From the NCBI GenBank assembly GCA_946902875.1, contig OX336355.1:10561347-10625346 (forward strand): a stretch of 64,000 nucleotides of DNA, read 5' to 3'. Of this stretch, positions 21,617-32,245 are shown one piece after another (position 1 is the stretch's first letter; each line of letters starts with the position of its first letter). Under the pieces are notes generated by a model. That model was not told the origin of the DNA, searched no databases, and saw only the letters and a program-made list of their open reading frames with translations. The position numbers and the translations under genes are program-made. The DNA is from Nematopogon swammerdamellus (taxonomy: Eukaryota > Arthropoda > Insecta > Lepidoptera > Adelidae).

Positions 21617-22184
21617 CATTTGTGTAGTGAATTAGGTTGTAACACGGTTGTCATTGGGTTGTTCCATTCTACTGGAGAATATAATTACTTATACCAGCCG
21701 CCATGTTAAAATGTCAAGGGGCAACGTTCTGACCATTCCTAACAAATGAGCCATCGCAGTGGAAAACTGATTAATTATTCCTTTATGAATTTTTATAGTA
21801 TATTGACCAATTTTGTTATTTACAATCATGTGATCGAATGAAAATTTTCGATAAGCATCTTTAGTGATATTTTATGCAAAGAATGTTTTTCCTTTAAATT
21901 TTATTTGTATGTTGTAAGGTACACTTTATATTATTTAAGTAAAATAATTATAAATCAGCTTAATTAATTTGTGTGTGTAAACATCTTGCAAGAGGTTCAA
22001 AACCTTGTTTTATTTTAATCCAACATAGGAGGAAACTAATTTTCTGAAGATGTCAGGACCGTAGCACATTGTCTCTGTTTACCACATTGGGAAACAAGTG
22101 TGACGTTACATTTTATGTAATTTTATCCAGCATTGCAAATGTTTAGACATACCTTTGTTAGCTTGGTCGTTGAGAAATGCACTT

Positions 22185-22460
22185 TTTAGAGTTCCGTACT
22201 TTAAAAGGAAAAAAAAACGGAACCCTTATAAGATCCCTCCCGTATCCATCTGTCCGTCACAGACGTTTTTTTTTCGAAAATGAGAAACATATAAACTTGA
22301 AATTTGGCATTATGATAGATCTTGATGACGCGCACTTATATCGCTCATCAATAACTAGGTGAAATTTTATTTCGACAAGAGTTACGGGAAAAAAAGATAT
22401 GTTATTTTATTTTAGTACGAAACCCTAATTGTGCGAGCCTAACTCGCTCTTGACTGGTTT
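22185..22460 (+). repeat. GTTCCGTAC..ACGGAACCC-type repeat in the RFK 3' UTR region
   Basis: It has AGTTCCGTACTTTAAAAGG, CATCTGTCCGTC and GTGCGAGCCTAACTCGCTCT. Similar phrases occur at 33300-33390 and 57255-57330. Confidence 0.45.
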
Positions 22461-23160
22461 TTTTTTTTCTAAATGTTGTGTATTATTTTTAAAATATCAG
22501 TGATGAAAAAATTTATTTTATCATTCTGTACTGGTAGCTATAGAATTATAATGCGGCTAGTGATGTTATGAAGTTTGAAATTGAAAAATTTGACAAGTGA
22601 ATTGTGTCACAATATCCCTACTGCAGGTGAATCCACCAGATTTCCGAGCGTAGTGTAAGCTGTGCAGATGGTTAATAGTCGGGTGAAGTTTCGGCACTGC
22701 CTTACTTTTTTGTCATCTGTACAGGTACAGCCCAGCAAGAAAGAGTATTCCAAAAAGCATCATCTTTATCGTTCTTGTGGGCAACACTCAAGAGATATTG
22801 CAGTCGTCACAGAGTGTACTAGTCGCCAGGCAGACGCAGTTCAGTTGTCATATGTGGGAAACTCTCTTGCTGGAGATTACTCAGATTAATCTTTACATTT
22901 ACCTATAACATTGAGACCGGTGTGGTCTAGCGACAGCGGAAGTAATTTTTTCGTATGATTTTCTTGCACGAACGTGCCGCGTCCTGCCGCACTGCGGTTA
23001 GCATCATACATTTTCATACAAATATTTGTGCCGTATGTGCAGTCCCAACTTCTGTTTTATTTTTTCCAGAATTAACCGACCTCTAGTACATTGTAGAGCC
23101 ACAATTCGCTTGTCAAACTATACCTAGTTATTACATAAGTGTTTAAACATTTCTGTATGA

Positions 23161-23166
23161 AATAAA
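23161..23166 (+). terminator. Poly(A) signal, probable end of RFK
   Basis: AATAAA lies 1.5 kb after the RFK stop and was the first such hexamer noticed. The RpS27 signal faces it from 23530. Confidence 0.5.
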
Positions 23167-23524
23167 TTTTTATATTTTACAGAATATTATATTATTGTTG
23201 TTGCACTATTTCTTGCATAAAATGTTGGAAGTATTCCATTCATAGATTGAACTTGTGTGGGTGTTGAGCTAAACACGGATTTTGATGATGTTCATCATTC
23301 AGTAATAATAAATTCAAAGCAGAAAGGAAATGAGCAGAATGAATTTATAAAAAGCTATTTTGTATTCTGTCAATAATGACCAATACCATGTAGTCCGATA
23401 GCATCAAAGTGTACAGCAATTACAATTTATCTCCCCAGATTATGTGTGCAATTGTGATTAATATGAAATTTAGACCTACATATACCGTGTGATATAATAA
23501 AACAATAGTCCCTTTGAAAAAGCC

Positions 23525-23530
23525 TTTATT
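23525..23530 (-). terminator. RpS27: Poly(A) signal of RpS27
   Basis: Minus-strand AATAAA lies 120 nt after the RpS27 stop codon. Confidence 0.75.
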
Positions 23531-23649
23531 GGTTATGTTAAAACAGATTCATTTTACATAATGAATTTGTAAATATATCACTCATTCGCGCATCTTGAAA
23601 TTAACAAAAAAAAACTCATCTCTTAATGTACGGCTCTCTCTCCAGGAAT

Positions 23650-26524
23650 TTAGTGCATTTTTTTCCTAAAGGAACATCCTGTAACAAAACACAACACATT
23701 AGTTACTATTATCAGCTGCTCTAACTGGAGCGGAACAGAGGCTTAATCTCCGTGAACGAATGAATGGGTACTTGCAGGGATTGCACTTCGCAACAGCTTC
23801 AGTTAGCCTCGAGCTGGCCAATCACAGCATGACTGAAATGGGGATTCGCTTTGCATAGATTACTTATGTACAAACCAAAGTAATTTTCTCGTGAACTAAA
23901 CAAATGTTATATTTTGTGCGTCTTTACCTAACCTTTCAAAGAAATGGCTTGATGGTTTGTAGGTAGCAAAATATTATGATACAGCATCTTGGTAAAAGAA
24001 AGGTGTGAAAATGTTAAAAAACTGATTCAAGGCATATTATATGTGATTTATTTTTAATGTCGTGCTTCACACGTCCAACTGCTGTACGACTGTCATCATT
24101 CAATATAAAAACAATTGATATATACATTATCGATAGGTGTTCGACCCCTTCTAAGATGACAATGCCGCTCGACCACGTATTTTCTTTACAATTATAAGCA
24201 GCCTGTACTACTGTCGTGCCAGCAACGTTCGTTTGGATATTATCACAACAGAAGGAATTATAAAAAAAAATATCATTACATCAATCCATAATATGAGATG
24301 TCTGTGGACGTTCCCAAGTTTTGTATGGACAAATTTTGTGTCATACATTCTCCCGCTCTATTTTCCACCACTTCTCTCACTCTACTCACTTCGAAGGTAC
24401 CGCGGCCGGGTGTTTTAATCTGCTTCCTATCACGGTGCTCAAGGCCAAACTTGAATAACGCATCAAATACTATGTAGACAATATTTTTTTCAATTTGCTT
24501 AAAATTGCAATAAAAGAAACATATAATACTTAGAGAGCAGCTATTCAATCCACAAATAGTCTGTTGCCTATAATTATCTGGAAGTAAATAATGTATATCG
24601 AGCTTTAGAAAGAGACGTGCGACAGAGACGACATTCTACAACTGGTTTGTCTCTTTCTAAAGCTCGATGTACATTATTTACTTCCTATTGGCCAAAAATT
24701 TTCCTTGCCGTTCTAATGCTCTGATGCATGTATGTACCTTTGGCCAGAGTGTAATTCTAGATGTTCAGAGATATACGCTTCCTCCTAATTGTCTCAGGTA
24801 CAGTAATATCTCGCTTCACGCGACCCCGCATTGCGCGAACTCTTGACAACACGATTTTCCAATTTCGAGCCAACATGCCCGCTTTACGCAATTAGTCCAT
24901 GATTGGTTGAACACATGTTGTCGGCTCGGCCAAAAGGATTCTGAGTCACATCTTTGAGTTTGTTTCACAGTGGTTTTAGACGTATGGCTATTTTTCAAAA
25001 GCGTCACTGGAGGCATCCTACAGAATATATCCATATTATGGATATGTAGAGGGGGACTGGTGGTTCCGAATCTTCCGAAATTCTCCAGAAGACTAGCTGA
25101 AGAGGGCTTGCCACTCAGTTCAACACCTGCTTCTTTAGAGCACTGTACAAGGTACAAGGATACTCTTCCTGGTATATGAACATCCAGATTTGCGAAATTC
25201 ATGAAAGTGCGCCAACAAACAACAGAGAGACAGGGTAAGCAATTTATCAATAAACGTCTATTGATAATGATTATATTTATCAAACTGATATACCTAATGT
25301 ACGAAATCAGCTTAACACAATTTTCCCTAGACACATTGCTCGCATAAAATTAAATACCCACTGTATACCACTGTATACAGTTGCTATTGCCCAACTGCTA
25401 TGAAATAGTTGTGGGCACAAGCAAAATCTTTGGTAAACTTCTTGGAACTTTGAAATTTAAAGTTATTCAGGTGAAATAAATATTTCCCAACTTCAAACAT
25501 GGCCATTCAAGGATATTGCGCAATATTGTTTCATTGGATGCAAAATATTTTTTGTTTACAAACAATGGTGCAATAGGACATTCGGGTATAATTGTATCAT
25601 GTTTTGCAATATATCTAAGAATCTGTTCATTTGGAAATAACATTTTACAATGACGTATCTATATTTACTACATTTTCTATTTATTACATTCAAAACTGTA
25701 CGCGGGAACTGCGGGAGAAAGTACACTTACAATGATAGGATTGAATGCATGAAACGTAAGGCTTTTGATAATTTTTTTACCTTCAACATAATGAGAATTT
25801 AGGGAAAAAATGTCTTAAAAGAATACAGGGAAGAACGAAATAAAAAAAAAACAATTACCCTCGGTGAGTCGCGCGCGACCCCCGGTGGGCTGGCAGAGGA
25901 TGGTGGAGCAGCCGGCGCACACGACGACGCGCTGCGCGTGGCTGAACACCGTCGTGATCTTGTAGCAGCCGGGACACTTCACGTCCATGAAGTACGAGTT
26001 GGGGTGCGGCACGAGCCGCTTCAGCTTGTGTTTGCGTTTCTCCGACGCCGGAGACGGGTGCAGTAGGTCTACGGCGAGCTGCGGACCGACACACGCATTA
26101 TACACCGCTCACACAATTCTCCAGAAGAGGTGGCTGGATGCCGCTACCGCCGAGCGAAATCACCCAACGACGTCACACGTTTAGGTTAGGTTGCACGTCG
26201 AACTTGTCACGACTCTAGTATGGGAATGCACGCTGGCCATCTTTGGCGATGAACGAAACTGTCTGAGCAACAGAACGCGCTTAGCGCGAAGAGACGTCGA
26301 CCAACGGGTGACATCGGTCAAGTCTGCCATGCCATGTGTACACAGCAGCCGACACGCGCACCGCTGTCACCCGCCTGTCCGCTCTCCCGAGTCGGCGGCG
26401 TCCCGTCAATAATTCGTATACGTGGCGGACAGAGCGATCACTTCGCGAAGTTTTCTTTGCATCACGCCCGTGAAAGATGCACTTTTGTAAAAAAATAATG
26501 TTGGAGCGCGATACACACCGGCAT
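23650..26524 (-). CDS. RpS27: Ribosomal protein eS27 (three coding exons)
   Basis: Small-subunit ribosomal protein with a C4 zinc finger, active in the cytosolic 40S. Exon 1 is only ATG CCG (26524-26519, donor GTGTGT). Exon 2 is 26078-25859 (CCGCAG acceptor, donor GTAATT). Exon 3 is 23678-23650 (TTACAG acceptor). The joined product is 84 residues, the usual length. The zinc finger is CPGC (37-40) and CAGC (56-59). The family core [19 protein letters not shown] is intact, and the C-terminus reads CSFRKKMH. A two-codon first exon next to a pyrimidine tract is typical of ribosomal-protein genes. Intron 2 (2.2 kb) holds a MITE and a LINE scrap. The gene is convergent with RFK. Confidence 0.96.
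24580..24685. mobile_element. MITE, CAGTAC family copy B (hairpin)
   Basis: GGAAGTAAATAATGTATATC and GATGTACATTATTTACTTCC are inverted ends. CGAGCTTTAGAAAGAGAC is complemented by GTCTCTTTCTAAAGCTCG. It lies in RpS27 intron 2. Confidence 0.65.
24980..25070 (+). pseudogene. LINE coding scrap
   Basis: The plus strand reads [10 protein letters not shown] in one frame, like the fragment at 14060-14560 (minus). DNA around GTCACTGGAGGCATCCTACA is shared with that locus in inverse. It is too short to classify. Confidence 0.3.
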
Positions 26525-26546
26525 GGTTTCGGCTAGTCGCAGAACC

Positions 26547-26558
26547 GGAAAAGGAAAA
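26547..26558 (-). promoter_or_regulatory. RpS27: TOP-like pyrimidine tract of RpS27
   Basis: Minus-strand TTTTCCTTTTCC lies 23 nt before the start codon, in the position expected for the 5' terminal oligopyrimidine tract that places ribosomal-protein mRNAs under translational control. The exact transcription start is not visible. Confidence 0.5.
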
Positions 26559-26559
26559 C

Positions 26560-27879
26560 TTGCGCAGAGATAACAGACGAGTGCAGAATTGTGCATAGAC
26601 ACGACTGGTTTTATTTCAGAGTTGTCAATTGCAGTGTTGCCTGATGGCCATATGAATTTCCCCCAACTTTATCCAAAATTCGCCGAAAACTCGCTTTTTG
26701 AAAAAAATACCCCAAAACAGTTTTTGCTCATTTTAGAGAAATAAAAAACAAAAATATTGTTTTAGATTTTATTCAAACTCTTCCATGGAATCTACTATTT
26801 ATAAACAATTATTTTCACCTTCACTAGCATTATCTGATTCATTTAGCAATTTTATTGAAATGCTTACAACAGGTATCGTTTCGTTCGTTCGTAGGTATAA
26901 TAGCCGGGACCGATCTCGGTGGGTCGCCTCCGCAGCGGCGGAGCTGCGCAGAAACGAAAATTAGGTCGGATTGGGGGTAAAGTATGAGGCAGAGAGAAGC
27001 CAAGGGGGGACGGGCTACCCCCGCCGTTCTCACCGCGGCCGGTGCACCTTCCCAACGCACCGCAGTTGTAGTTATATCTCCGTCGCGCCCGCTCTGTGCT
27101 CATATTGCTTCTTTCACGCACAGCGCTCGTCAATGTTCTCCCTCGCACCCGCACCTTACTCGTATAGTATATCCTTCGCACCGGCATGTTCGTCAGTGCG
27201 CTCACTTGCACATCTGCAGTATGTGCCAGTGTCTCCCTCGCACTCTTGTATGTACAGGTCAGCGGCGACTCCTCTCAGTTGGCGAGGTTGGCGCCGCCAA
27301 ACCAAATAAAATGAATGACACCATTAATACAGAAGTATCAGGCTAAAATAAATGTGAAAAAAAATTCGGAGTTATATTATTTATGTCATATAATCCACGA
27401 TTAATAAGATAAAACGTCAATCCCGTACCCGTTACATAATTTGAAATTTCGCGCGCGTCAAACGCGGGCGACGACGAATGACGACACATCAAGGCATTCA
27501 TTGGCCGGTTGGCTACATTTTGAAGCGCCATCGTATTCTATACAAGGCGGAAGCGACCGATGTCCCCCCCCGTCCCGCGCGGACCCGCTGATCAGCCTTT
27601 CGAGTTGGCGCAGCGGGGAGTGCATTTAGTGACGCGGTAGCGAGTAGAGCGAGCTAGCGAGCGAGCTAGGTGTGTGTGTTGCGTGTGCGGGTGTGTGCGC
27701 GCTGCGTCCACACGACGAGTATTCTTGTGCTGTGCGACGTGCGATATGTGCGCGTGTGTGTGCGCATTGGCTCGCGAGTTGATAGCTGCATATATTCCGT
27801 TATGTAGGTATGGACTTTGTTTGTATGGATGAATCCTGTGCAGTGTTGTTAAATTTAGAGTGATTTATTGGTAATTATA
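26560..27879. other. Head-to-head intergenic region, probable shared promoter zone
   Basis: It separates RpS27 (minus) from the small ORF at 27880 (plus). Sequence at 26880-27310 and 27430-27790 is CpG-rich compared with its surroundings. ORFs here are not convincing. Sequence at 26630-26700 resembles 29320-29430 in inverse (AGTGTTGCC, AATTTCCCCC). Confidence 0.4.
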
Positions 27880-28065
27880 ATGGCAAACTCCTACCGAGCT
27901 ATCTACGGAGCACTCAAGGACAAGAGAGACTCAGTAATTTGGCACTCTTACATATCTGTGGAAAAGGAGTTGCTAACAAAATTGAGGAAGAAGGAAGATT
28001 TTCACGATCGAGTCATCGAAAATTTCTTGTCTGTGGAACGAAGAGTGGACTTCATGTACAAATAA
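27880..28065 (+). CDS. Small unrecognised protein, 61 residues
   Basis: ATG at 27880 has an insect-like start context (TATAATGGCA). The ORF runs 61 codons to TAA. The product is highly charged and helical-looking: it begins MANSYRAIYGALKDKRD, has the basic/acidic stretch ELLTKLRKKEDFHDRVIE, and ends RRVDFMYK. There is no signal peptide or membrane segment. An AATAAA overlaps the stop region (28061-28066) and another lies near 28190. The codon-like composition and a CpG-rich upstream region support a real gene or first exon. Family not recognised; it could also be a retrocopy or one exon of a longer gene. Confidence 0.45.
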   Translation: MANSYRAIYGALKDKRDSVIWHSYISVEKELLTKLRKKEDFHDRVIENFLSVERRVDFMYK

Positions 28066-29060
28066 AATGTAACAATTCAAGCTTGTATGCCTGTCTCGTC
28101 GTCGTCGTGCCAGAGGAGACGTCGCTGTTGTCGGCTGCAACTCGACAGCTTTGACACAACCAGTAGGTAAGGTACCTATCTACAGACAAATAAATCGTAA
28201 GTGAGCAAAATAAATCATTTAAACTAAATATTATAAACTATCTATATCGTAATCGTCTTTCAGTTTTTGAACTTATTGTGGTAGAAATAAATTAACGCGT
28301 AGGTACCTAAGTTATGAACTTATGAAAAAAAAAAATCCTTAGCCAGAGCCAACCCAATATTCAGGACCAGGAGTCGCCGCTGGTACAGGTGACAACGGAA
28401 TTTCGCATAATAATAAATTGTACTTTTTTCTTTTCAACGTTTTTATGAATGTGTAATTATTTACTAAGTAATTAAAGAGTGGGTGGGAATCAAACGAAAA
28501 TGCGTGCTCAAGTCACAGTACCTATGGTGAAATGGAAGGCGTGCCACCATTTTTGAAGATTATGGCGATCGCCATACTGATTCGTGTTGGTGATTTTTAC
28601 GTTTTCGACTTAACCAGAATATAAGTATTAATAAAAAATTGTTTAAATATTGTATTGTATTTATTTATTATAACTAAAGTTGCACACATACACAAAAAAT
28701 ATAAATAGTCAAATCAGTACTTTGTAATCAAACGTAACTTTAGGGGGATTTTGTTTTTTTTTTTTTGTTAAGCGTACATGCGCGTGGCGGCTCGCCGCTG
28801 CGGCAGCGGCGGCGAGCCGCCAAGATCCGTCCCGGTTATTATACCAAGTAGTAGGAAAACTAAATAACATGAAGCTGGTTACCTACCACATCACATTAAA
28901 CAAAGAGCACAGATTACCAATAGCAAAGAGTTGTAGTGTAGTTCGAAATTTTTGTTTTTTTTTTGGGTTTATACCTTCTTTTAGTTCAGTTAGGTACTTT
29001 TTTTACCATTTAGCCTTTCGGATAGGCTAAGGTCTTTTGACCATACTGTCTTGTCTTTAG
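28066..29060. other. No gene recognised
   Basis: AT-rich sequence with a GC-rich imperfect hairpin at 28786-28821 (GGCGGCTCGCCGC against GCGGCGAGCCGCC). Nothing else is supported. Confidence 0.4.
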
Positions 29061-29061
29061 T

Positions 29062-29211
29062 TAGGCCCACTTGCACCAACACGAGTTTAAAGTTAAGTAG
29101 CGAGTTATGGATTTAAACGCGGTTCCCACAGTCAAAGGATGCTAGCTTAAACTGGTTTAGCGAGTTAAACTGGTTTATATATTAAATTTGTGTTGGTGCA
29201 AGTGGGCCTTA
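29062..29211. mobile_element. 150-bp MITE with 20-bp perfect TIRs
   Basis: AGGCCCACTTGCACCAACAC at the left is matched by GTGTTGGTGCAAGTGGGCCT at the right. The interior has repeated AGCGAGTTA and AAACTGGTTTA. Confidence 0.75.
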
Positions 29212-29340
29212 GTTACATATTAAGTGTTACGTACAAAAATATTTTATTCCTCATAACTGTTGCATAACATAAATGCGAATTGTGTTTGTAGTTGAATGAT
29301 TGAAGTACTCAAAAAACCTCCAAAATTTCCCCCAAGTTCT

Positions 29341-29359
29341 CCCCCCCCCCCCCCCCCCC
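29341..29359 (+). repeat. C19 homopolymer
   Basis: Nineteen consecutive C inside a C-rich stretch (29320-29385). Length is likely to be unstable or mis-assembled. Confidence 0.85.
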
Positions 29360-29998
29360 GAAAATCCCCCAAAGACGAAAAAACCCTGAATTTGCAGGGA
29401 ATTCCCATCCCTCCTGATGGCAACACTGGCCAATTGGTTCGTGGGGTGGAAGGGGTATTGGTGAACATGAATTGGCTTTATTATGTTTTGTGATTAGGAA
29501 ACAGATTTAATTTTCATTTCGATTTCTTAATTAACATATAACAACAATGTTTACTATAGCACAATAGTTTAGTAATTAATATTATATATGATTAGAATCG
29601 CTTTGAAATGGTCTCAAAAAGAAAAGATGACCCATAGACTATCGATAATCAAATAATTTCTAGCTAGAACAGTCGTCAACGACCACTTTATAGTTGCTAA
29701 AGTAGAATGTATGGAAAGAATTTGAGTCCAGAGTCCAGGCCAACACAAAAAAAAGTGGATGGGTGGAAATTGGAACCAGTACAATATAGAAGGCTATGAT
29801 TGGAATGATGTAGAAATTATCCAACAGATGGCCTCCACCAAATTTTTATGGCGCCAAACATAAATAAAACAAAGTAGAAAATGAATGAAGATAAAAATCG
29901 AGTTGTACACTACCGTCCGCTAAGTCACAAAACAAAATGTTGAGATATAGCAAAAAACGAGGGAAAAATTAAGAATTCATGCCTCTTGATAACATATG

Positions 29999-30203
29999 TC
30001 GTATGTATAGGTTGTTGTTGTTGTTCGGTTTGGGGTTGGCTCTAGGCCTGCAAACTAATCCCGCTTGGTTGGGGACCTTCGTGCAAAACCCCGCAGTCTC
30101 CAGCTATCCTAGCCAGCATGTCTTCCATGAAAGCCACAAGTCGACCGGGGTGTCTGCAGACCGCCGCAACGGAAGATGGGGAGCGGAGTTCGTATGTATA
30201 GGT
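29999..30203 (-). mobile_element. Short retroinsertion bounded by 14-bp direct repeats
   Basis: TCGTATGTATAGGT occurs exactly at 29999-30012 and 30190-30203. Between them lies about 177 bp of GC-richer DNA. Read on the minus strand it ends in a CAACAACAACAA-type tail next to the left repeat. This is the expected form of a 5'-truncated retroelement with target-site duplication. The 78-codon plus-strand ORF here reads the insert backwards. Confidence 0.65.
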
Positions 30204-30479
30204 ACAAAACTTTGAAAAATCTATTACCTTAGGAACAGCGACAACATCGATTTGGAATAAACTAGTTTTAATAGAAAAAAATCTCTTTTGGCTTTATAGC
30301 CGTGTAAGTACTAAAGTTTGGTTCCTTTACCATAAATACGTTACTAAAAGGTCACTAAAATACCTTACTGACTTTATAGTCTCTAAGATTTAAAAATAAA
30401 TACTAGTTTGCTGTGATTTTTATGTAAAAATTTATGTAAAATTGTTTTTTTTTTTATGTAATCCGGATGGGTAGCTAAG

Positions 30480-30648
30480 TCGGAGTGGACAAAGCGCATG
30501 TTCCGAACGGTGAAGCATCAGGTGTAGGTATGCACGTAAATTTTTTCGTCAGAAAAAACTCATTGGTATACGCCGACCGGATTCGAACCTCGAACCTCTC
30601 GTATGAGAAACTGATGCCCAAACCACTCGGCCACCCTCCGCTTTTATC
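30480..30648 (-). mobile_element. tRNA-headed SINE (head B), truncated
   Basis: On the minus strand it reads GGTGGCCGAGTGGTTTGGGC (A box) and GGTTCGAATCCGG (B box), like a tRNA-Leu/Ser type head. CCAATGAGTTTTTTCTGACG follows, and then ACCTGATGCTTCACCGTTCG. Plus copies are at 38080 and 53630. Confidence 0.8.
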
Positions 30649-30649
30649 C

Positions 30650-31930
30650 GCTAGTTACATTGATGATTTTTTTGTTTAGTGGCCTTTCACCCAACTGCAC
30701 GAAGCAAAATGGAGTTTTTTTGCTTGACCTTTCTTCTGAACTACCAAACATAGAAAACATATTTCAAGACAGATCGAAATATTATTATTTTTTGTACAGG
30801 ATGGCATAAAACAATCAAAATCGACTCCATGGCTTAGCAACCTTTTAGTTAACATGCCTTGTTGCATCGTTCACGGTCACAATGTTTTCAGAAATTATTT
30901 GTGGCACTATTGATATATTATCTACTCTGTGCATGGAGCTTAGCAAATATAACGATCAAATTCACTGTTCCATAACATGACAACAATGTCTTCGTGGAGT
31001 CTTCATCATTCTTTAGTTAGAATTATGTTAGAATATTGTGAAACTGCAGACTGCGACTTTTGTGTCGTTGGAATATGTGGTACTTAGGCGTAGATTGAAA
31101 ATTCAATCGATTTTCTATTCTGATCCAATCGGCTCAACATCGCGTGAACATTCAAATCATACAGCCACATCGAGCCGACGACGTGTTGATTGTTGGTATC
31201 GACCGTTGTTGACATACGGAAGAAGCCATGGGTGAAATAATGAAAATGTGAATTCTGTTAACCATATTTTATTTGTAAATTTTCACACTTAACTACATAA
31301 CTGGTGACACATTCTAAATTTGATGTTCTGTTGCTTGGTTGCACACGGTCTTAGCAATCATATCAACTACTTATTATGCACTTTATCAGCAAACAATCAC
31401 CAACAGCAATACATATTTATTTATTAAATTGGGATTAGTACAGAGACAGAAATAGAGCTAAGCTAATAAATAAGTACCTTAATATGATGTCTGACCTGCC
31501 TCCGCCATACAATCCTCCAAAACATAATTTGTGAATAGGCGATTGTGAATTCAAGCATTTTGTTTATTATTGTTATTGTTTCTCGTTAATTTCTTTTGGT
31601 TGTTATTTGATGTTATGTGTTTTGTGAAGTAATGAGTAGGAAAATAATCAATAGCCTTGCCCGCGAAATCATTATTAAAGTGGACAATTGTTTTTTGCGT
31701 AAAATTATGGCTGCTGCTAAACAGTTTTACATGTGGCTACGTCAGCGCCATAGTTCCGATTATTTCTAAGTTCATAATTGATAAATGTAAGTTCATAATG
31801 AAAATTACCTATTAGAAATTAGTTGTTACCTATTTGTTTGCTGACTGTATATTTTAGTGTCAGCTGACATCACATCGACATTAATTTGACAAGGTTCCAA
31901 CGTATTAGCAATTTGCGGGGCTTATACAAA
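30650..31930. other. No gene recognised
   Basis: AT-rich intergenic sequence. The short ORF at 31038-31235 shows no recognisable protein. Confidence 0.4.
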
Positions 31931-31951
31931 ATGGATCCGTCTGTAATGAAT
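31931..31951 (+). other. Possible first coding exon
   Basis: ACAAAATGG start context, seven codons (MDPSVMN) and then a strong donor-like GG|GTAAGC. No partner exon was identified and chance cannot be excluded. Confidence 0.25.
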
Positions 31952-32039
31952 GGGTAAGCTCTCGAAAGTAGTCAACCTATTCAGATGTAATTTCAGTTTA
32001 CATATTGACTGTTAATAAATTACAATTGAACAAGGCATC

Positions 32040-32135
32040 GGGACCGTGTGGGGCCGGTACTATTGTATTGTATTGTTTATTGATCATTTATATGGCAGTT
32101 AGACTGCGCTCGAACTTGTCACAATTTGTTCTATC
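32040..32135. repeat. TATTGTTTATTGA..CTCGAACTTGTCACAA repeat
   Basis: Similar sequence lies at 15845-15915, 47105-47180 (inverse) and 63240-63312. It overlaps the probable 3' end of the F-box gene. Confidence 0.6.
32076..32081 (-). terminator. FBXW4: Candidate poly(A) signal of the F-box gene
   Basis: Minus-strand AATAAA 165 nt after the stop. It lies inside a dispersed repeat, so the signal may be transposon-supplied. Confidence 0.45.
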
Positions 32136-32245
32136 CAGTTCGATTACACCCACGAAGAAGAACCGGCAGGAATCTTCGAGCAAACAATGTTAATATTTTG
32201 TGAGAAACATGTAACTGTTATTAACGTTCATACAATGTTCACTGT

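Noticed and set aside
24816..25334. 172-codon minus-strand ORF
   Set aside because: It is antisense to a LINE scrap, lies in RpS27 intron 2 and has no recognisable domain.
26839..27346. Overlapping ORFs on both strands
   Set aside because: CpG-rich promoter-like region between divergent genes; no recognisable domain and mutual overlap.
30000..30215. 78-codon ORF with a signal-peptide-like start (RLLLLFGLGLALG)
   Set aside because: The hydrophobic start is the reverse reading of a CAA-type retroelement tail inside a TSD-flanked insertion.
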